This document shows, piece after piece, positions 38,624 through 46,148 of a DNA stretch of 47,312 nt. Source of the stretch: a virus. Below the pieces are notes generated by a model. It was not told where the DNA came from and ran no database searches. It saw only the letters and a list, made by a program, of their open reading frames with translations. Where the stretch lies: positions 1 through 47,312 of the IMG/VR virus record IMGVR_UViG_3300027971_000074. One strand, written 5' to 3'. The translations under genes and the position numbers were made by a program. Every line of letters starts with the position of its first letter. Position 1 is the stretch's first letter.

Positions 38624-40288
38624 TCACCGGCGAATCAGGCCTGATTTCAGTGCCATTATCGCGTCATCTGACCATCCCTGCTGTCGCAAAGCGTCAGCAT
38701 CCACCGGCTGGGGTGTGGCGCCATGGCCCCAGGAAACGGTGCTGAAGCTCAGCGGGCCGGAACCGATCAGGTAGATCAGGAGCTGGCTGGTCTGATCAAC
38801 AATGTCATCAAAGGTGGCGGCAGGGAACTGGATCAACTGATCCACCACCTTGGAGCCCCAAGGGGCGGAGCGCGGCAGGAACACGCGGCCGGCGTTCACC
38901 TCCACGCTGGCGGCATTGGCGCGGCTCTCCTTGGACCCCATCGCCCCGGCGCCGGCCTCCACCACGCGGTAGCCATGGGCGGCAGCGGTGAGCGTCTTGA
39001 TCACGGCGGCACCGTTGGCCTTCTTCTCGCACAGGAGCTCCCCGAACCCATGCCGGCGGTGCATGGCCTTGATCATCGCCACGGTGGCCGGGAAGTCCAG
39101 GCGCTCATCCACCAGATCCAGCAGCCAGGCCCCTTCCACGGTCTGCCCCCACAGGCCCATGGCCACCATGTCGCTCCCTTCCGTGTTGTCGAAGGAGCAG
39201 TCCACCGAAAGGATTGTGCGCAGGAAGGCCCGCGGCAGCAGGGCATCCCCCTCGTCTCCAGGCCAGGCAGGGCAGCCGTAGAACCGCAGGCGATCCCGAA
39301 AGAAGATGGTGCCCTTGCCGGTGCTGGGGCGCTGCTGGTAGACGCTCTCCCAGTCGCGATCTGGGGTGTTGGCCCGCTTGCGTTGGATCCACCGCTCGTT
39401 GAAGCGCTCCGGGTCCAGGGCTTCGCCGGGCTGGCGCGGATCAGGCTCGCGGCTGACGGTGGCCGGGAGCGGCTTGGCCTCATGGGCGGGAACCGCCTCG
39501 ATCGGCAGGCTGACCACGTGCCACCGCTCGCAGTCGGCCTCCATGCCCTCCTTCTCCAGCTCCAGGTTCTTACCCAGCAGGTAGCCGATCAAGTCGGCCT
39601 CATGCCAGCGGGTGTGAACCACCACCACAGACGCGCCGGGTTCTTCGCGGGTGCTGAGCACCGAATCCCACCAGTTATGAACCTGCCGCCGGAACGCAGC
39701 GCTCTCGGCCTGCTCGCGGCCCTTGATCGGGTCATCGATGAACAGGCGATGGCCGGGCTTGCCGGTGCCCTTGCCGATGCCGGCGGTCCAGTTGGTGCCG
39801 ATCCCGTCCACGGTGCCCCATTCCTCCTTGCCCGAGAGGCTCGGCCGCAGGATCCCCCCGGAGGCCAGGAAGTAGCCCTTCGCGTCATCGGAGAAGCCAA
39901 CGGCGAGGTCTTGCGACTGGCAGCAAATGCCGTTGGAGCGATCGGGATAGCGCCGGAGGCAGTAGCCCGGCAGGAACCGGCTGAAGATCGTGGATTTCCA
40001 GTGGCGTGGGGGGAGCTCCACCATCAGCCGCGGCAGTTCGTCATCGGCCACGCGCTGGGCCAGATCGATCAGCCGCAGGGTGTGACGGGTGAAGGGGAAC
40101 CGCGGGAAAGACGTGGCGATGTAGGTCCGAAAGTCGGCGGTGTAGGGCTCCACAGCCGCTGGGATCGCCTCCTCTGCCGCCCTGGCCTCCTGCACCTCCC
40201 GCATCACGGGAAAGCCGCCCCAGTCGTGGGTGGCGGCGTGGTGCATGAGGTTGAGGGGTGGCATCAGCCCATGCCAATGTGGAGCCAC
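38624..40288 (-). CDS. terL: Terminase large subunit
   Basis: A 554-aa protein from a GTG at 40288; ATGs at 40264 and 40246 are alternatives. The ATPase Walker A is ELPPRHWKST (about 91-100), with Trp where Gly is usual (PPRHGKS). Walker B is LFIDDP. 'WWDSVLSTREEPGASVVVVHTRWHEADLIG' is the C-motif region. The nuclease domain starts at 'TILSVDCSFDNTEGSD'. The protein packages DNA through the portal and cuts concatemers. It is separated from the probable small subunit by several unrelated genes. Confidence 0.93.
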   Translation of the reverse strand: MAPHWHGLMPPLNLMHHAATHDWGGFPVMREVQEARAAEEAIPAAVEPYTADFRTYIATSFPRFPFTRHTLRLIDLAQRVADDELPRLMVELPPRHWKSTIFSRFLPGYCLRRYPDRSNGICCQSQDLAVGFSDDAKGYFLASGGILRPSLSGKEEWGTVDGIGTNWTAGIGKGTGKPGHRLFIDDPIKGREQAESAAFRRQVHNWWDSVLSTREEPGASVVVVHTRWHEADLIGYLLGKNLELEKEGMEADCERWHVVSLPIEAVPAHEAKPLPATVSREPDPRQPGEALDPERFNERWIQRKRANTPDRDWESVYQQRPSTGKGTIFFRDRLRFYGCPAWPGDEGDALLPRAFLRTILSVDCSFDNTEGSDMVAMGLWGQTVEGAWLLDLVDERLDFPATVAMIKAMHRRHGFGELLCEKKANGAAVIKTLTAAAHGYRVVEAGAGAMGSKESRANAASVEVNAGRVFLPRSAPWGSKVVDQLIQFPAATFDDIVDQTSQLLIYLIGSGPLSFSTVSWGHGATPQPVDADALRQQGWSDDAIMALKSGLIRR

Positions 40289-40373
40289 TGCCGGGGCTCA
40301 ATAGTCAGCGGGGCGGGATGGTGCCGGCGTCGTCGCATTGGGGTAGAGCTGAAAGAAAGTGGGGTCGTTGGCG

Positions 40374-40742
40374 TCAATCATGGGCATGCGCCACGGCCTC
40401 CGCAAACATCTCCTTAATCATGTTTCTGTATGGCTCAAAATCTCTAGCCCTTGTTGCACAGCACCTAAGCGCCATCAATACAATTCGATCATCACATAAG
40501 CCAAAGATACCACCCAGCATTTTATTTTCATTGAATCCTTTCCCGTACTCAAGCAAGCGAAACTCATTGCCATTTATCAGCCTGCCATCAGCCATCTCGT
40601 GCCTTTGCACGGGATAGAACGCAACAAAGACAAACGGCTCCGTGAATGTGTTCATTATGTACGGCTCTCCAAGATTTGCGGGAAGTCTTTCCGTGAAATC
40701 TTGCCGAAGGAGTTCGCGCCTGGCCTTAACAATGTCTCCCAT
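40374..40742 (-). CDS. Hypothetical protein in AT-richer DNA
   Basis: A 122-aa protein that starts 3 bp after the dcd stop. Segments include LGEPYIMNTFTEPFVFVAFY, EFRLLEYGKGFNENKML and CDDRIVLMALRCCATRARDF. The base composition is much lower in GC than its neighbours, suggesting recent acquisition. No family recognised. The 85 bp between it and TerL contain nothing I can identify. Confidence 0.6.
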   Translation of the reverse strand: MGDIVKARRELLRQDFTERLPANLGEPYIMNTFTEPFVFVAFYPVQRHEMADGRLINGNEFRLLEYGKGFNENKMLGGIFGLCDDRIVLMALRCCATRARDFEPYRNMIKEMFAEAVAHAHD

Positions 40743-40745
40743 CGC

Positions 40746-41420
40746 TCAAACCCGCGCCAGGGTCACACCATCCGCCTGCCCCTGATACTTCCCATCCCCG
40801 TAGGGCTGGTCACAGGGCACCCCCTCGAAAAACAGCGCCTGACAGATGCCCTCGTTGGCGTAGATGCGGCAGTCGGCGCCGCTGCTGTTGCTGATCTCCA
40901 CGGTGAGGTGGCCCTCCCAGCCGGCCTCGCCGGGGGTGGTGTTCACGATTACTCCACAGCGGGCGTAGGTGGACTTGCCGATGTAGAGGGCGGTGACGTG
41001 CGGCGGCAGGGCTTGGCGCTCGATCACCACGCCGAGGGCGTAGGTGTGGGCCGGGAGGATGAAGAACCTGCCGTAGGCGTCCTCGTGGAGCTCCGCCGGT
41101 GCCAAGCAGCGATCGTCAAAGGCTTTCGGGTTGACGATCAGGCCCGGCACGTGCCGGAACACCCGGAAGTCGTGCGGGGCCAGGGTGAGGTCATAGCCGT
41201 AGGAGGAGCAGCCGTAGGAGATCGCCGCAGCGGCAAGCTGGCTGGCCCCATCGGCTATCTCCCCGGTGATGATGCGCCGCACCTTCCCCGGTTCAAACGG
41301 GCTGATCATGCCCTCGGCGGCAAGCTCGCGGATGCGCCAATCAGGCATGGAGCCGCCGCGGTTGGCGAGGCGGATGGTGCCGGTGCCAGGCAGGAACGCC
41401 TCCCTCTCGTTGTCATTCAT
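40746..41420 (-). CDS. dcd: dCTP deaminase
   Basis: A 224-aa protein, with an alternative start at the ATG of MPDWRIREL. Recognisable blocks are SMPDWRIRELAAEGMISPFE, ISYGCSSYGYDLTLAP, 'LPAHTYALGVVIERQALP', GKSTYARCGVIVNTTPGEAG, 'WEGHLTVEISN', and 'YANEGICQALFFEG', ending 'GKYQGQADGVTLARV'. The enzyme makes dUTP from dCTP to feed dTTP synthesis during phage replication. The GKSTYARCG and W-E-G-H blocks carry the nucleotide-binding and catalytic residues. Overlaps the upstream small gene. Confidence 0.95.
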   Translation of the reverse strand: MNDNEREAFLPGTGTIRLANRGGSMPDWRIRELAAEGMISPFEPGKVRRIITGEIADGASQLAAAAISYGCSSYGYDLTLAPHDFRVFRHVPGLIVNPKAFDDRCLAPAELHEDAYGRFFILPAHTYALGVVIERQALPPHVTALYIGKSTYARCGVIVNTTPGEAGWEGHLTVEISNSSGADCRIYANEGICQALFFEGVPCDQPYGDGKYQGQADGVTLARV

Positions 41421-41584
41421 GGCCGGAACAGGCGGGCAGGACGTTGGCTGCGCTTCTGCTGGGCAGCAGCGAGGCGCTCAGCAGGGGTGGCCGGTGCCTC
41501 TGGGGTCCAGGTGGCCTTGAAACGGGCTGGCTCGCCCTCGGCCGCAGGGCGGCGGATGATGCGAGGCGGTGGAGATTGCGGCAT
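41417..41584 (-). CDS. 55-aa Pro/Arg-rich hypothetical protein
   Basis: The ATG at 41584 gives MPQSPPPRIIRRPAAEGEPA, ending QRPARLFRP; a TTG at 41641 is an alternative. It overlaps the dcd start by 4 bp, which suggests coupling. Low complexity; function unknown. Confidence 0.5.
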   Translation of the reverse strand: MPQSPPPRIIRRPAAEGEPARFKATWTPEAPATPAERLAAAQQKRSQRPARLFRP

Positions 41585-41616
41585 GGGGGTGGAGTTGGTG
41601 GGAATCGGGATAGGGG

Positions 41617-41778
41617 TCACCACTTGACGCGGTTCGCCCAATAGGCGGCGCTCATGCGGATCAGGCGGACCTTGGCGCCCTCCTTTGCCAGGACCGCATG
41701 GCTCTTGGTGGGGTGCTTCGGGGTGCGCTTGGGCTTGTTGAAGCCGGCGAAACTCTCGCCTCGAATGGTGATGGGCAT
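41617..41778 (-). CDS. 53-aa conserved phage protein (DUF6321-like)
   Basis: The ATG at 41778 gives MPITIRGESFAGFNKPKRTP, then HPTKSHAVLAKEG and a short hydrophobic/basic C-terminus. The block 'FNKPKRTP.HPTKSHAVLAKEG.KV.LIR' is one I associate with small conserved proteins of cyanophages and T7-like phages. Function unknown; it is very basic. Longer in-frame starts run into the upstream gene and are not favoured. Confidence 0.7.
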   Translation of the reverse strand: MPITIRGESFAGFNKPKRTPKHPTKSHAVLAKEGAKVRLIRMSAAYWANRVKW

Positions 41779-41782
41779 GGGA

Positions 41783-42034
41783 TCAAAGCTCCTCCATGGA
41801 AATCGTGACAGGGGCGGCCTCCTTGATGCGGCAGCGCAGTCGGCGACTCCAATGGAGTCCAGTGGCCACACCCAACAGCGGGGCAGGACCGGGGGCGGTG
41901 GGCGTGTTGATCGGCCTGCAGGTTCCTACGCCAACGACGGGATCAATGCAAACGATTGCAGTGTTGTTGGGCAGCGTGTTGAAAGGTCCCAATGAACTGG
42001 GGTCAAACAGCAGCGCAAGAGGAAGAATAAACAT
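41783..42034 (-). CDS. 83-aa hypothetical protein
   Basis: Starts MFILPLALLFDPSSLGPFNT; the first ten residues are hydrophobic. It ends VTISMEEL four bases before the next start. There are three Cys and a Pro/Gly-rich middle. It may be real because it fills the operon exactly. Function unknown. Confidence 0.45.
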   Translation of the reverse strand: MFILPLALLFDPSSLGPFNTLPNNTAIVCIDPVVGVGTCRPINTPTAPGPAPLLGVATGLHWSRRLRCRIKEAAPVTISMEEL

Positions 42035-42072
42035 GGTTGGTTTTGGGTTTTGGGGTGATGAGCCAGGTATAG

Positions 42073-42531
42073 TCAGTCATTGGACTTCTCCGGTTCAAGT
42101 GGTGTGGTCAGGTTGCGTACAGCCCAGTCGCGGACAGATCGCCAGCGGCGGCGGCGTGACGGCTCATCGTTGCTCCCGTCGCAATACTCGTTCTGACCAA
42201 CGACAGCATTGGCGAGGGTTTCGCTGATGTCGAACGGTTCGGCCAAGTCGCGCCAATCAATGTCTGGGTCCGTTGGATCGAACCGCAACGGCACAGCGTC
42301 GGCGCCTCGTTGAATCCTTACGGCGCCAAGGGCGCAGACGCAGCCGGTTTCAGGATCCTCCAGTGACCCGGCTGCCAGCTCTGGCACCGGTAGAGCGTCT
42401 AAGCCAGCGATCAGATCGCGCAGCAGTTGCTGACCACGGCGACCACGAATGGCGCTTCGCATCGCCCCGGCGGCCTGGCCCTCCATCCACGGCTCATAGT
42501 CGTAGTCGTCGGAATCGCAGTAGCGGCTCAT
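42073..42531 (-). CDS. Conserved phage hypothetical protein
   Basis: A 152-aa acidic protein. 'AMRSAIRGRRGQQLLRDLIAGLDALPVPELAAGSLE', then 'GCVCALGAVRIQRG' and 'FDISETLANAVVGQNEYCDG'. This order (RG.Q.LR.L...LDALP, CALG..., LA..V...ND or NE) recurs in many phage hypothetical proteins I recall, with unknown function. Starts in an ATGA overlap with the upstream gene. Confidence 0.65.
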   Translation of the reverse strand: MSRYCDSDDYDYEPWMEGQAAGAMRSAIRGRRGQQLLRDLIAGLDALPVPELAAGSLEDPETGCVCALGAVRIQRGADAVPLRFDPTDPDIDWRDLAEPFDISETLANAVVGQNEYCDGSNDEPSRRRRWRSVRDWAVRNLTTPLEPEKSND

Positions 42532-43178
42532 CGGCCCGCCTCCTCACGCAACCAAAGCGGGCACCCGTGCATCCCGCGCTCATCCAGCCACGCCGCCACC
42601 TCGCGGATCGCGGCGCGGTCATCGTCGTGCCACAACTCAGCAGGGCCGTCAGGGTCAGCAATGACCTTCACCACCCTCTCCACCAACCCCCCCGGCAGGC
42701 GCGACCGGCGGGGCGGGCTGGGCGGCTGCAGCGCCGTGCTGGCGGCTGCAGCGCCGTGCTGGCGGCCAAGGTCGTAGCAGGAGCGGCCAAACTCCACGAG
42801 GTCGCTGTCGAATGTGGGCCCGTGGCTTGACCACGAACGCATGGCCAGCAACTCCTCATCCGTGGCCACCGGGGCGGCCTCGGGGGTGGGGACCATTTTC
42901 GTGACCCCAGGAACATGGTCGGCGGGCTGTTGTTGTGCGACCTCGGGCCGCTCCAGCGCCTCCACCCGCTCCAGAACGTGCAGCAGCACCTGGGAGTACG
43001 TCGCTCCGTGAACGCGGGCGGACTGATGGAGCCAGGCCAAACCCTCCGCAGGGATCGGCTCGATCTCAGAAGGCGCCTGGCCTTCAACCTCAGCCAGCAG
43101 CGCTCGATGCCAGCGGGCACCTGGAGCGGCAGCGCATTGGCGCAGCCAATCAAGGGTTTCGGGGGTGGGTGCGGTCAT
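42528..43178 (-). CDS. Hypothetical phage protein with internal 20-bp duplication
   Basis: A 216-aa protein. 'PVATDEELLAMRSW', 'DLVEFGRSCYDLGRQHGA' and 'AAIREVAAWLDERG' are blocks I recall from phage accessory proteins. Between the last two, a 20-bp tandem duplication is read in two frames (RQHGAAA then ASTALQP). Function unknown. Confidence 0.6.
   Translation of the reverse strand: MTAPTPETLDWLRQCAAAPGARWHRALLAEVEGQAPSEIEPIPAEGLAWLHQSARVHGATYSQVLLHVLERVEALERPEVAQQQPADHVPGVTKMVPTPEAAPVATDEELLAMRSWSSHGPTFDSDLVEFGRSCYDLGRQHGAAAASTALQPPSPPRRSRLPGGLVERVVKVIADPDGPAELWHDDDRAAIREVAAWLDERGMHGCPLWLREEAGR
42721..42760 (-). repeat. 20-bp tandem duplication
   Basis: Two exact 20-bp copies (42721-42740 and 42741-42760), followed by five more matching bases. 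Because 20 is not a multiple of three, loss of one copy would shift the frame of the gene it lies in. Confidence 0.9.
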
Positions 43179-43341
43179 CGTTGCGAGCAGTTGTTGTTGT
43201 TTTGAAGCTGCAGGAGAATCTGATACCCAGACAGCAGATGACCAAACGCAAGTACGCTTGCAAAAATCAATGAAATCGCGATGGCCGTGCTTCCCGACTG
43301 ACTTTTACAGTCGCAGCACCGCCTATGATGATCTTCTTGCA

Positions 43342-43707
43342 TCATTGGTTTGTGCCTTTCTTTTGTGCAAAAGCGCCGCAGCCAATTCCGTAACGGCAGC
43401 CGATTTCAACCGCCTCGGGAATGCCAAGATCACAGATACCTGTGCGCCGAAACCCTTGATAGCGAAACTCTTTTGCTACCCAGTGCTCGCAGCGTGTGCA
43501 TAGCCGTTGTCCGGTGATGATGCGTGGCAGTTCGGGAAACAGGTCAGCGCATTTCTCGCCGGTGCGGATCCGCCGCACCCATTCACGCCCATAACCGGTT
43601 CGAGCGGCCACCGATTCGTGCGACTCGTCAGGCGGTGATTCCAGGACGATGCGCACGAGTTCAGTGATCTGCTCGGGTGTTCGCCTGGGGGCTGCGGTTT
43701 TCGTCAA
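43342..43707 (-). CDS. HTH protein with C-terminal Cys cluster
   Basis: A 121-aa protein from a TTG that overlaps the upstream stop (TTGA). Residues ~8-50 (RTPEQITELVRIVLESPPDE, then SVAARTGYGREWVRRIRTGE) form a helix-turn-helix. The C-terminal part has CTRCEHWV, GICDLG and C..GIGC, a probable zinc site. This mix suggests a phage regulator. Followed by 163 bp without a gene. Confidence 0.6.
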   Translation of the reverse strand: MTKTAAPRRTPEQITELVRIVLESPPDESHESVAARTGYGREWVRRIRTGEKCADLFPELPRIITGQRLCTRCEHWVAKEFRYQGFRRTGICDLGIPEAVEIGCRYGIGCGAFAQKKGTNQ

Positions 43708-43895
43708 GACTGGCGGTCCTCCTCCGCAGCACGGAACAGGCGGCGCAGTTCGACCGCGTTGGGATGGCCCCACGGCAGATGGCTGAGCTGCGAGATGGCG
43801 GCCGATCTGGCCGAGGGATCGCTGATGCCCCTCGGCGGCGGAGCGTGAACTGAGGTCTGCATCGTGGTTCGCTGGTTGGGGACCGAGATAAGCAT
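43704..43895 (-). CDS. 63-aa hypothetical protein
   Basis: The ATG at 43895 lies 2 bp after the previous stop; an internal ATG at 43862 would give 52 aa (MQTSVHAPPPRGISDPSARS). It ends FRAAEEDRQS. Its stop overlaps the TTG of the HTH gene, so coupling supports the frame. Function unknown. Confidence 0.45.
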   Translation of the reverse strand: MLISVPNQRTTMQTSVHAPPPRGISDPSARSAAISQLSHLPWGHPNAVELRRLFRAAEEDRQS

Positions 43896-43897
43896 AG

Positions 43898-44074
43898 CTA
43901 TTTGGTGCTGATCTGGATAGGGGTAGCCTCACGCAATAACCGCGCCACCTCCCGCCCGTCAATCGTCCGCCCATACCGGGCCTGCACCAACAGGGAGAGG
44001 GTGAACGGGTGCCGGCCGGGGTGCTCGCGGGCGATGGCCGCCACCATCTCGGCGGCGGTGGGCTGATCGCTCAT
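43898..44074 (-). CDS. 58-aa hypothetical protein
   Basis: Starts MSDQPTAAEMVAAIAREHPG in an ATGA overlap with the TerS-like gene. 'HPFTLSLLVQARYGRTIDGREVARLLREA' looks like a compact helical or winged-helix fragment. Function unknown. Confidence 0.55.
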   Translation of the reverse strand: MSDQPTAAEMVAAIAREHPGRHPFTLSLLVQARYGRTIDGREVARLLREATPIQISTK

Positions 44075-44757
44075 GGCTGGCCCTTCCGCACCGCAAAGGC
44101 CTCCTCCAGGAGCTTGTGAACGCCTGCGCTGTCTCCCCAATGCGTTCTGCCGCCATTGGCAAGCCCGTGCATCGTCTCGCAGAGGCGGTAATAGGCCGGG
44201 ATCAGATCCCACAGCATCCGCGCCATCACGTTGGCCCGCTCGATCTCCTGCTGCTCCAACAGGTCGCGCCAGAGCTGCCGGGCCAGCTCCAGGTCACCGC
44301 GGAACGCTCGCACCAGGGGGAACAACGCCTGCGCTTCCTCGGCCATGCCGCTGCCGATCGCGTCATAGGCCTTGCGGTAGCGGCTCAGCACCTGAAGGTG
44401 GGATTCGGCCAAGGCGGCGGTGCCCTCCGGCTGCTGGCCCAGTACCTCCGGATTGATGACCTTGACGGTGCTGGTCGGGGGGATTGACTGCGGGGCGCGT
44501 GGGGTCGGCGGAGTCTCAGGCGCCTGCCGTTTGGGAGGCTTCCTGCCCCTGGCGCGGTCGTAGGCCTCGGCTCGCTTTCGCCAGTTGAACCGCTTGGCCA
44601 TTTGCCCGAGGTTCTGAGGCGTAACCCCCAGGACTTTGGCCAAAGCGGCAAGGGTTCGGTCTGGGCCCAGTTCCATGAACTGCACAAATCGGTCGTAAGC
44701 CTCTGGGCTTTCGGTGGGCCCCTTAAAGCCCTCGCCTTGATCCCAGAGCGATGCCAA
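44071..44757 (-). CDS. Probable terminase small subunit
   Basis: A 228-aa protein. The N-terminal domain 'AYDRFVQFMELGPDRTLAALAKVLGVTPQNLGQMAKRFNWRKRAEAYD' is a helix-turn-helix of the kind found in small terminases. A Pro-rich linker and a helical region (ESHLQVLSRYRKAYDAIGSG, ELARQLWRDLLEQQEIERAN) follow, suited to oligomerisation. It would recognise the packaging site. It is first in the leftward operon and several genes away from TerL, so a general HTH regulator is the alternative. Confidence 0.65.
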   Translation of the reverse strand: MASLWDQGEGFKGPTESPEAYDRFVQFMELGPDRTLAALAKVLGVTPQNLGQMAKRFNWRKRAEAYDRARGRKPPKRQAPETPPTPRAPQSIPPTSTVKVINPEVLGQQPEGTAALAESHLQVLSRYRKAYDAIGSGMAEEAQALFPLVRAFRGDLELARQLWRDLLEQQEIERANVMARMLWDLIPAYYRLCETMHGLANGGRTHWGDSAGVHKLLEEAFAVRKGQP

Positions 44758-44804
44758 GTAAACCCCTGTTCAGACGGGCACTTTAGGGCGCCCCAGGCGG
44801 CTGA

Positions 44805-44847
44805 GCGAAAGCTCAAAGCGAAACCTGAGCGAAAGCCCGGCGAAAGC
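44805..44847. repeat. Four GCGAAAGC direct repeats (operator-like)
   Basis: GCGAAAGC at 44805, 44829 and 44840, and GCGAAACC at 44818, spaced 13, 11 and 11 bp, about one helical turn. Two copies are preceded by CTGA or TGA. They lie in the divergent promoter region, as expected for a repressor or activator array. Confidence 0.65.
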
Positions 44848-44916
44848 CCCCGCTCCACCCCGATCCAGACACGCGCTCAAAACGAGGTAGTGTGTGCCGT
44901 ACCGGAGGCCCGCCAA

Positions 44917-44941
44917 CAGAAAACCCGACCTTGCGGCCGGG
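44917..44941 (-). terminator. Leftward intrinsic terminator / attenuator
   Basis: On the leftward strand CCCGGCC-GCAA-GGTCGGG forms a 7-bp stem (one G-U pair) with a GNRA tetraloop, followed by TTTTCTGTT. It lies about 160 bp upstream of the TerS-like start. It could stop transcription entering from the right or attenuate the leftward operon. Confidence 0.65.
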
Positions 44942-45017
44942 CCCTCCGTGATCGTCTCCCCCGATGCTTTCCCGGCGAAAGGGGAGCGATCAATTATCAA
45001 CTACCCCTGGATTCTAC

Positions 45018-46148
45018 ATGACTGCCGACTACATCGGGCAGAAGCCGACATTTACGGCCCTGCCCAACTGGCTTAGGGGCCAGGCCACGCCCATGGAGGG
45101 CTGGGTGCTGTGGTGCCTGCAAAGCCATTTCCCGAACATCCATCCCAGCCTGAACCTCCTGGCCAAGGAGGCGTGCATGTCACGCCGAGCGGTCTGCACC
45201 GTGCTGGCGGGGATTGAGCGCAAGGGATGGCTTGTCCGCGAGCAGTCGTTTTCGGAGACGGGCCGCCAGACCGCAACCCGTTACCGGCTGACGATCTGGG
45301 ATCCCCATTGGGCCGTTGAGGAGGGTGCATCAGGTGCACTAGTGCAGGAGGTGCACTCTCGGAGGGGTGCAGGAGATGCACCCTCGGGAGTGCATGACGT
45401 GCACGGGGGGAGTGCAGGAGGTGCACTCAAAGAAGATCAATCTAAGAAGATCAATTCTAAGAAAACCTATGAACCCCCCTTACCCCCCACTGCGCGGGGG
45501 GAGCGCCGGCCCGAGGCCGTCGCCGCGCGCCCGTGTCGAGATCGGGATGGATTCTTGATCCCGGATCCCGAGCCGCAGCCGCAGGTCACCTCGGAACCAC
45601 CCGCAGAGCCTCCGGCGGCAGTGCAGCCGCAGCCGCAACAGCCGCACGCCCCCAAGCCACTGCCCGAGCCGGCGCCAGATCCTGAGGCGATCGTCCCGGT
45701 CAAGCCGAAGGCTCGGAAGCGAGAGGCTGGGTTTGTGCCGGCCCACGAGGATGTTCCGGCGGCGCTGCTGCCGGCGGTTCGCGAACTGCTGGCGTTCTGG
45801 CCGGCGCGGAAGGGCGCCAAGACCCTCGCGGCCTGGGAGCTGCTCTGCAGCGAGCTTCAGCGGATCCAAGACCACCCGCAGGGCGGGACTGAGATCGTGC
45901 GCGGGCAACTGAAGGCGGGCACCACGGCCGGCATTGACGGCAAGGCCTGGCAATCAATCCGTTTCGCCAACTGGCTCAGCTACGGCACCAAGGCCGGCAC
46001 GTCGATCATCGGCAGCGGGTTTGCGGGCAAGCGCTCGACGATGGACCGGGTGATGGGGGCCATCGCCCTGGTCGAGGACCGCGAGCGCAAGGCGGCAGCA
46101 GCCCAGCAGGTGGAGATCGGCGGGCTGATGCTCGCGGAGGTGGCCTGA
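45018..46148 (+). CDS. Replication initiation protein (lambda O-like role)
   Basis: A 376-aa protein from the ATG at 45018. Residues ~15-95 are a winged helix (MEGWVLWCLQSHFPNIHPSL, then LAKEACMSRRAVCTVLAGIE and a wing RQTATRYRL), like HTH_36/phage O-type initiators. The middle is low-complexity, charged and Pro-rich, and overlies the iteron array. The C-terminal domain (FVPAHEDVPAALLPAVRELL to SIRFANWLSYGTKAG) may contact the helicase loader. The iteron array inside its own gene is the strongest support. Overlaps the next gene by TGATG. Confidence 0.75.
   Translation: MTADYIGQKPTFTALPNWLRGQATPMEGWVLWCLQSHFPNIHPSLNLLAKEACMSRRAVCTVLAGIERKGWLVREQSFSETGRQTATRYRLTIWDPHWAVEEGASGALVQEVHSRRGAGDAPSGVHDVHGGSAGGALKEDQSKKINSKKTYEPPLPPTARGERRPEAVAARPCRDRDGFLIPDPEPQPQVTSEPPAEPPAAVQPQPQQPHAPKPLPEPAPDPEAIVPVKPKARKREAGFVPAHEDVPAALLPAVRELLAFWPARKGAKTLAAWELLCSELQRIQDHPQGGTEIVRGQLKAGTTAGIDGKAWQSIRFANWLSYGTKAGTSIIGSGFAGKRSTMDRVMGAIALVEDRERKAAAAQQVEIGGLMLAEVA
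45325..45475 (+). other. Putative replication origin: five iterons plus AT-rich region
   Basis: Five 15-bp dyads of the form GTGCA-N5-TGCAC lie at 45325-45339, 45342-45356, 45367-45381, 45390-45404 and 45412-45426, spaced 17, 25, 23 and 22 bp. An A-rich stretch (about 45427-45475) with repeats of AAGAAGATCAAT follows directly. Iterons then an AT-rich unwinding region inside the initiator gene is the layout of the lambda origin. Confidence 0.78.

Larger units (their letters stand above)
44758..45017. promoter_or_regulatory. Divergent early/late control region
   Basis: These 260 bp between the leftward TerS-like gene and the rightward replication gene hold no convincing gene. They contain four short direct repeats (44805-44847) and a leftward-oriented terminator hairpin (44917-44941). 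Promoters in both directions are expected; I cannot place -35 and -10 boxes with confidence. Confidence 0.6.

Noticed and set aside
36120-40417. Long rightward reading frames opposite portal (487 codons) and TerL (564 codons)
   Set aside because: GC-rich DNA leaves antisense frames open by chance. Portal and TerL on the other strand are clearly recognisable, and the antisense products are Gly/Pro/Arg/His-rich without motifs.
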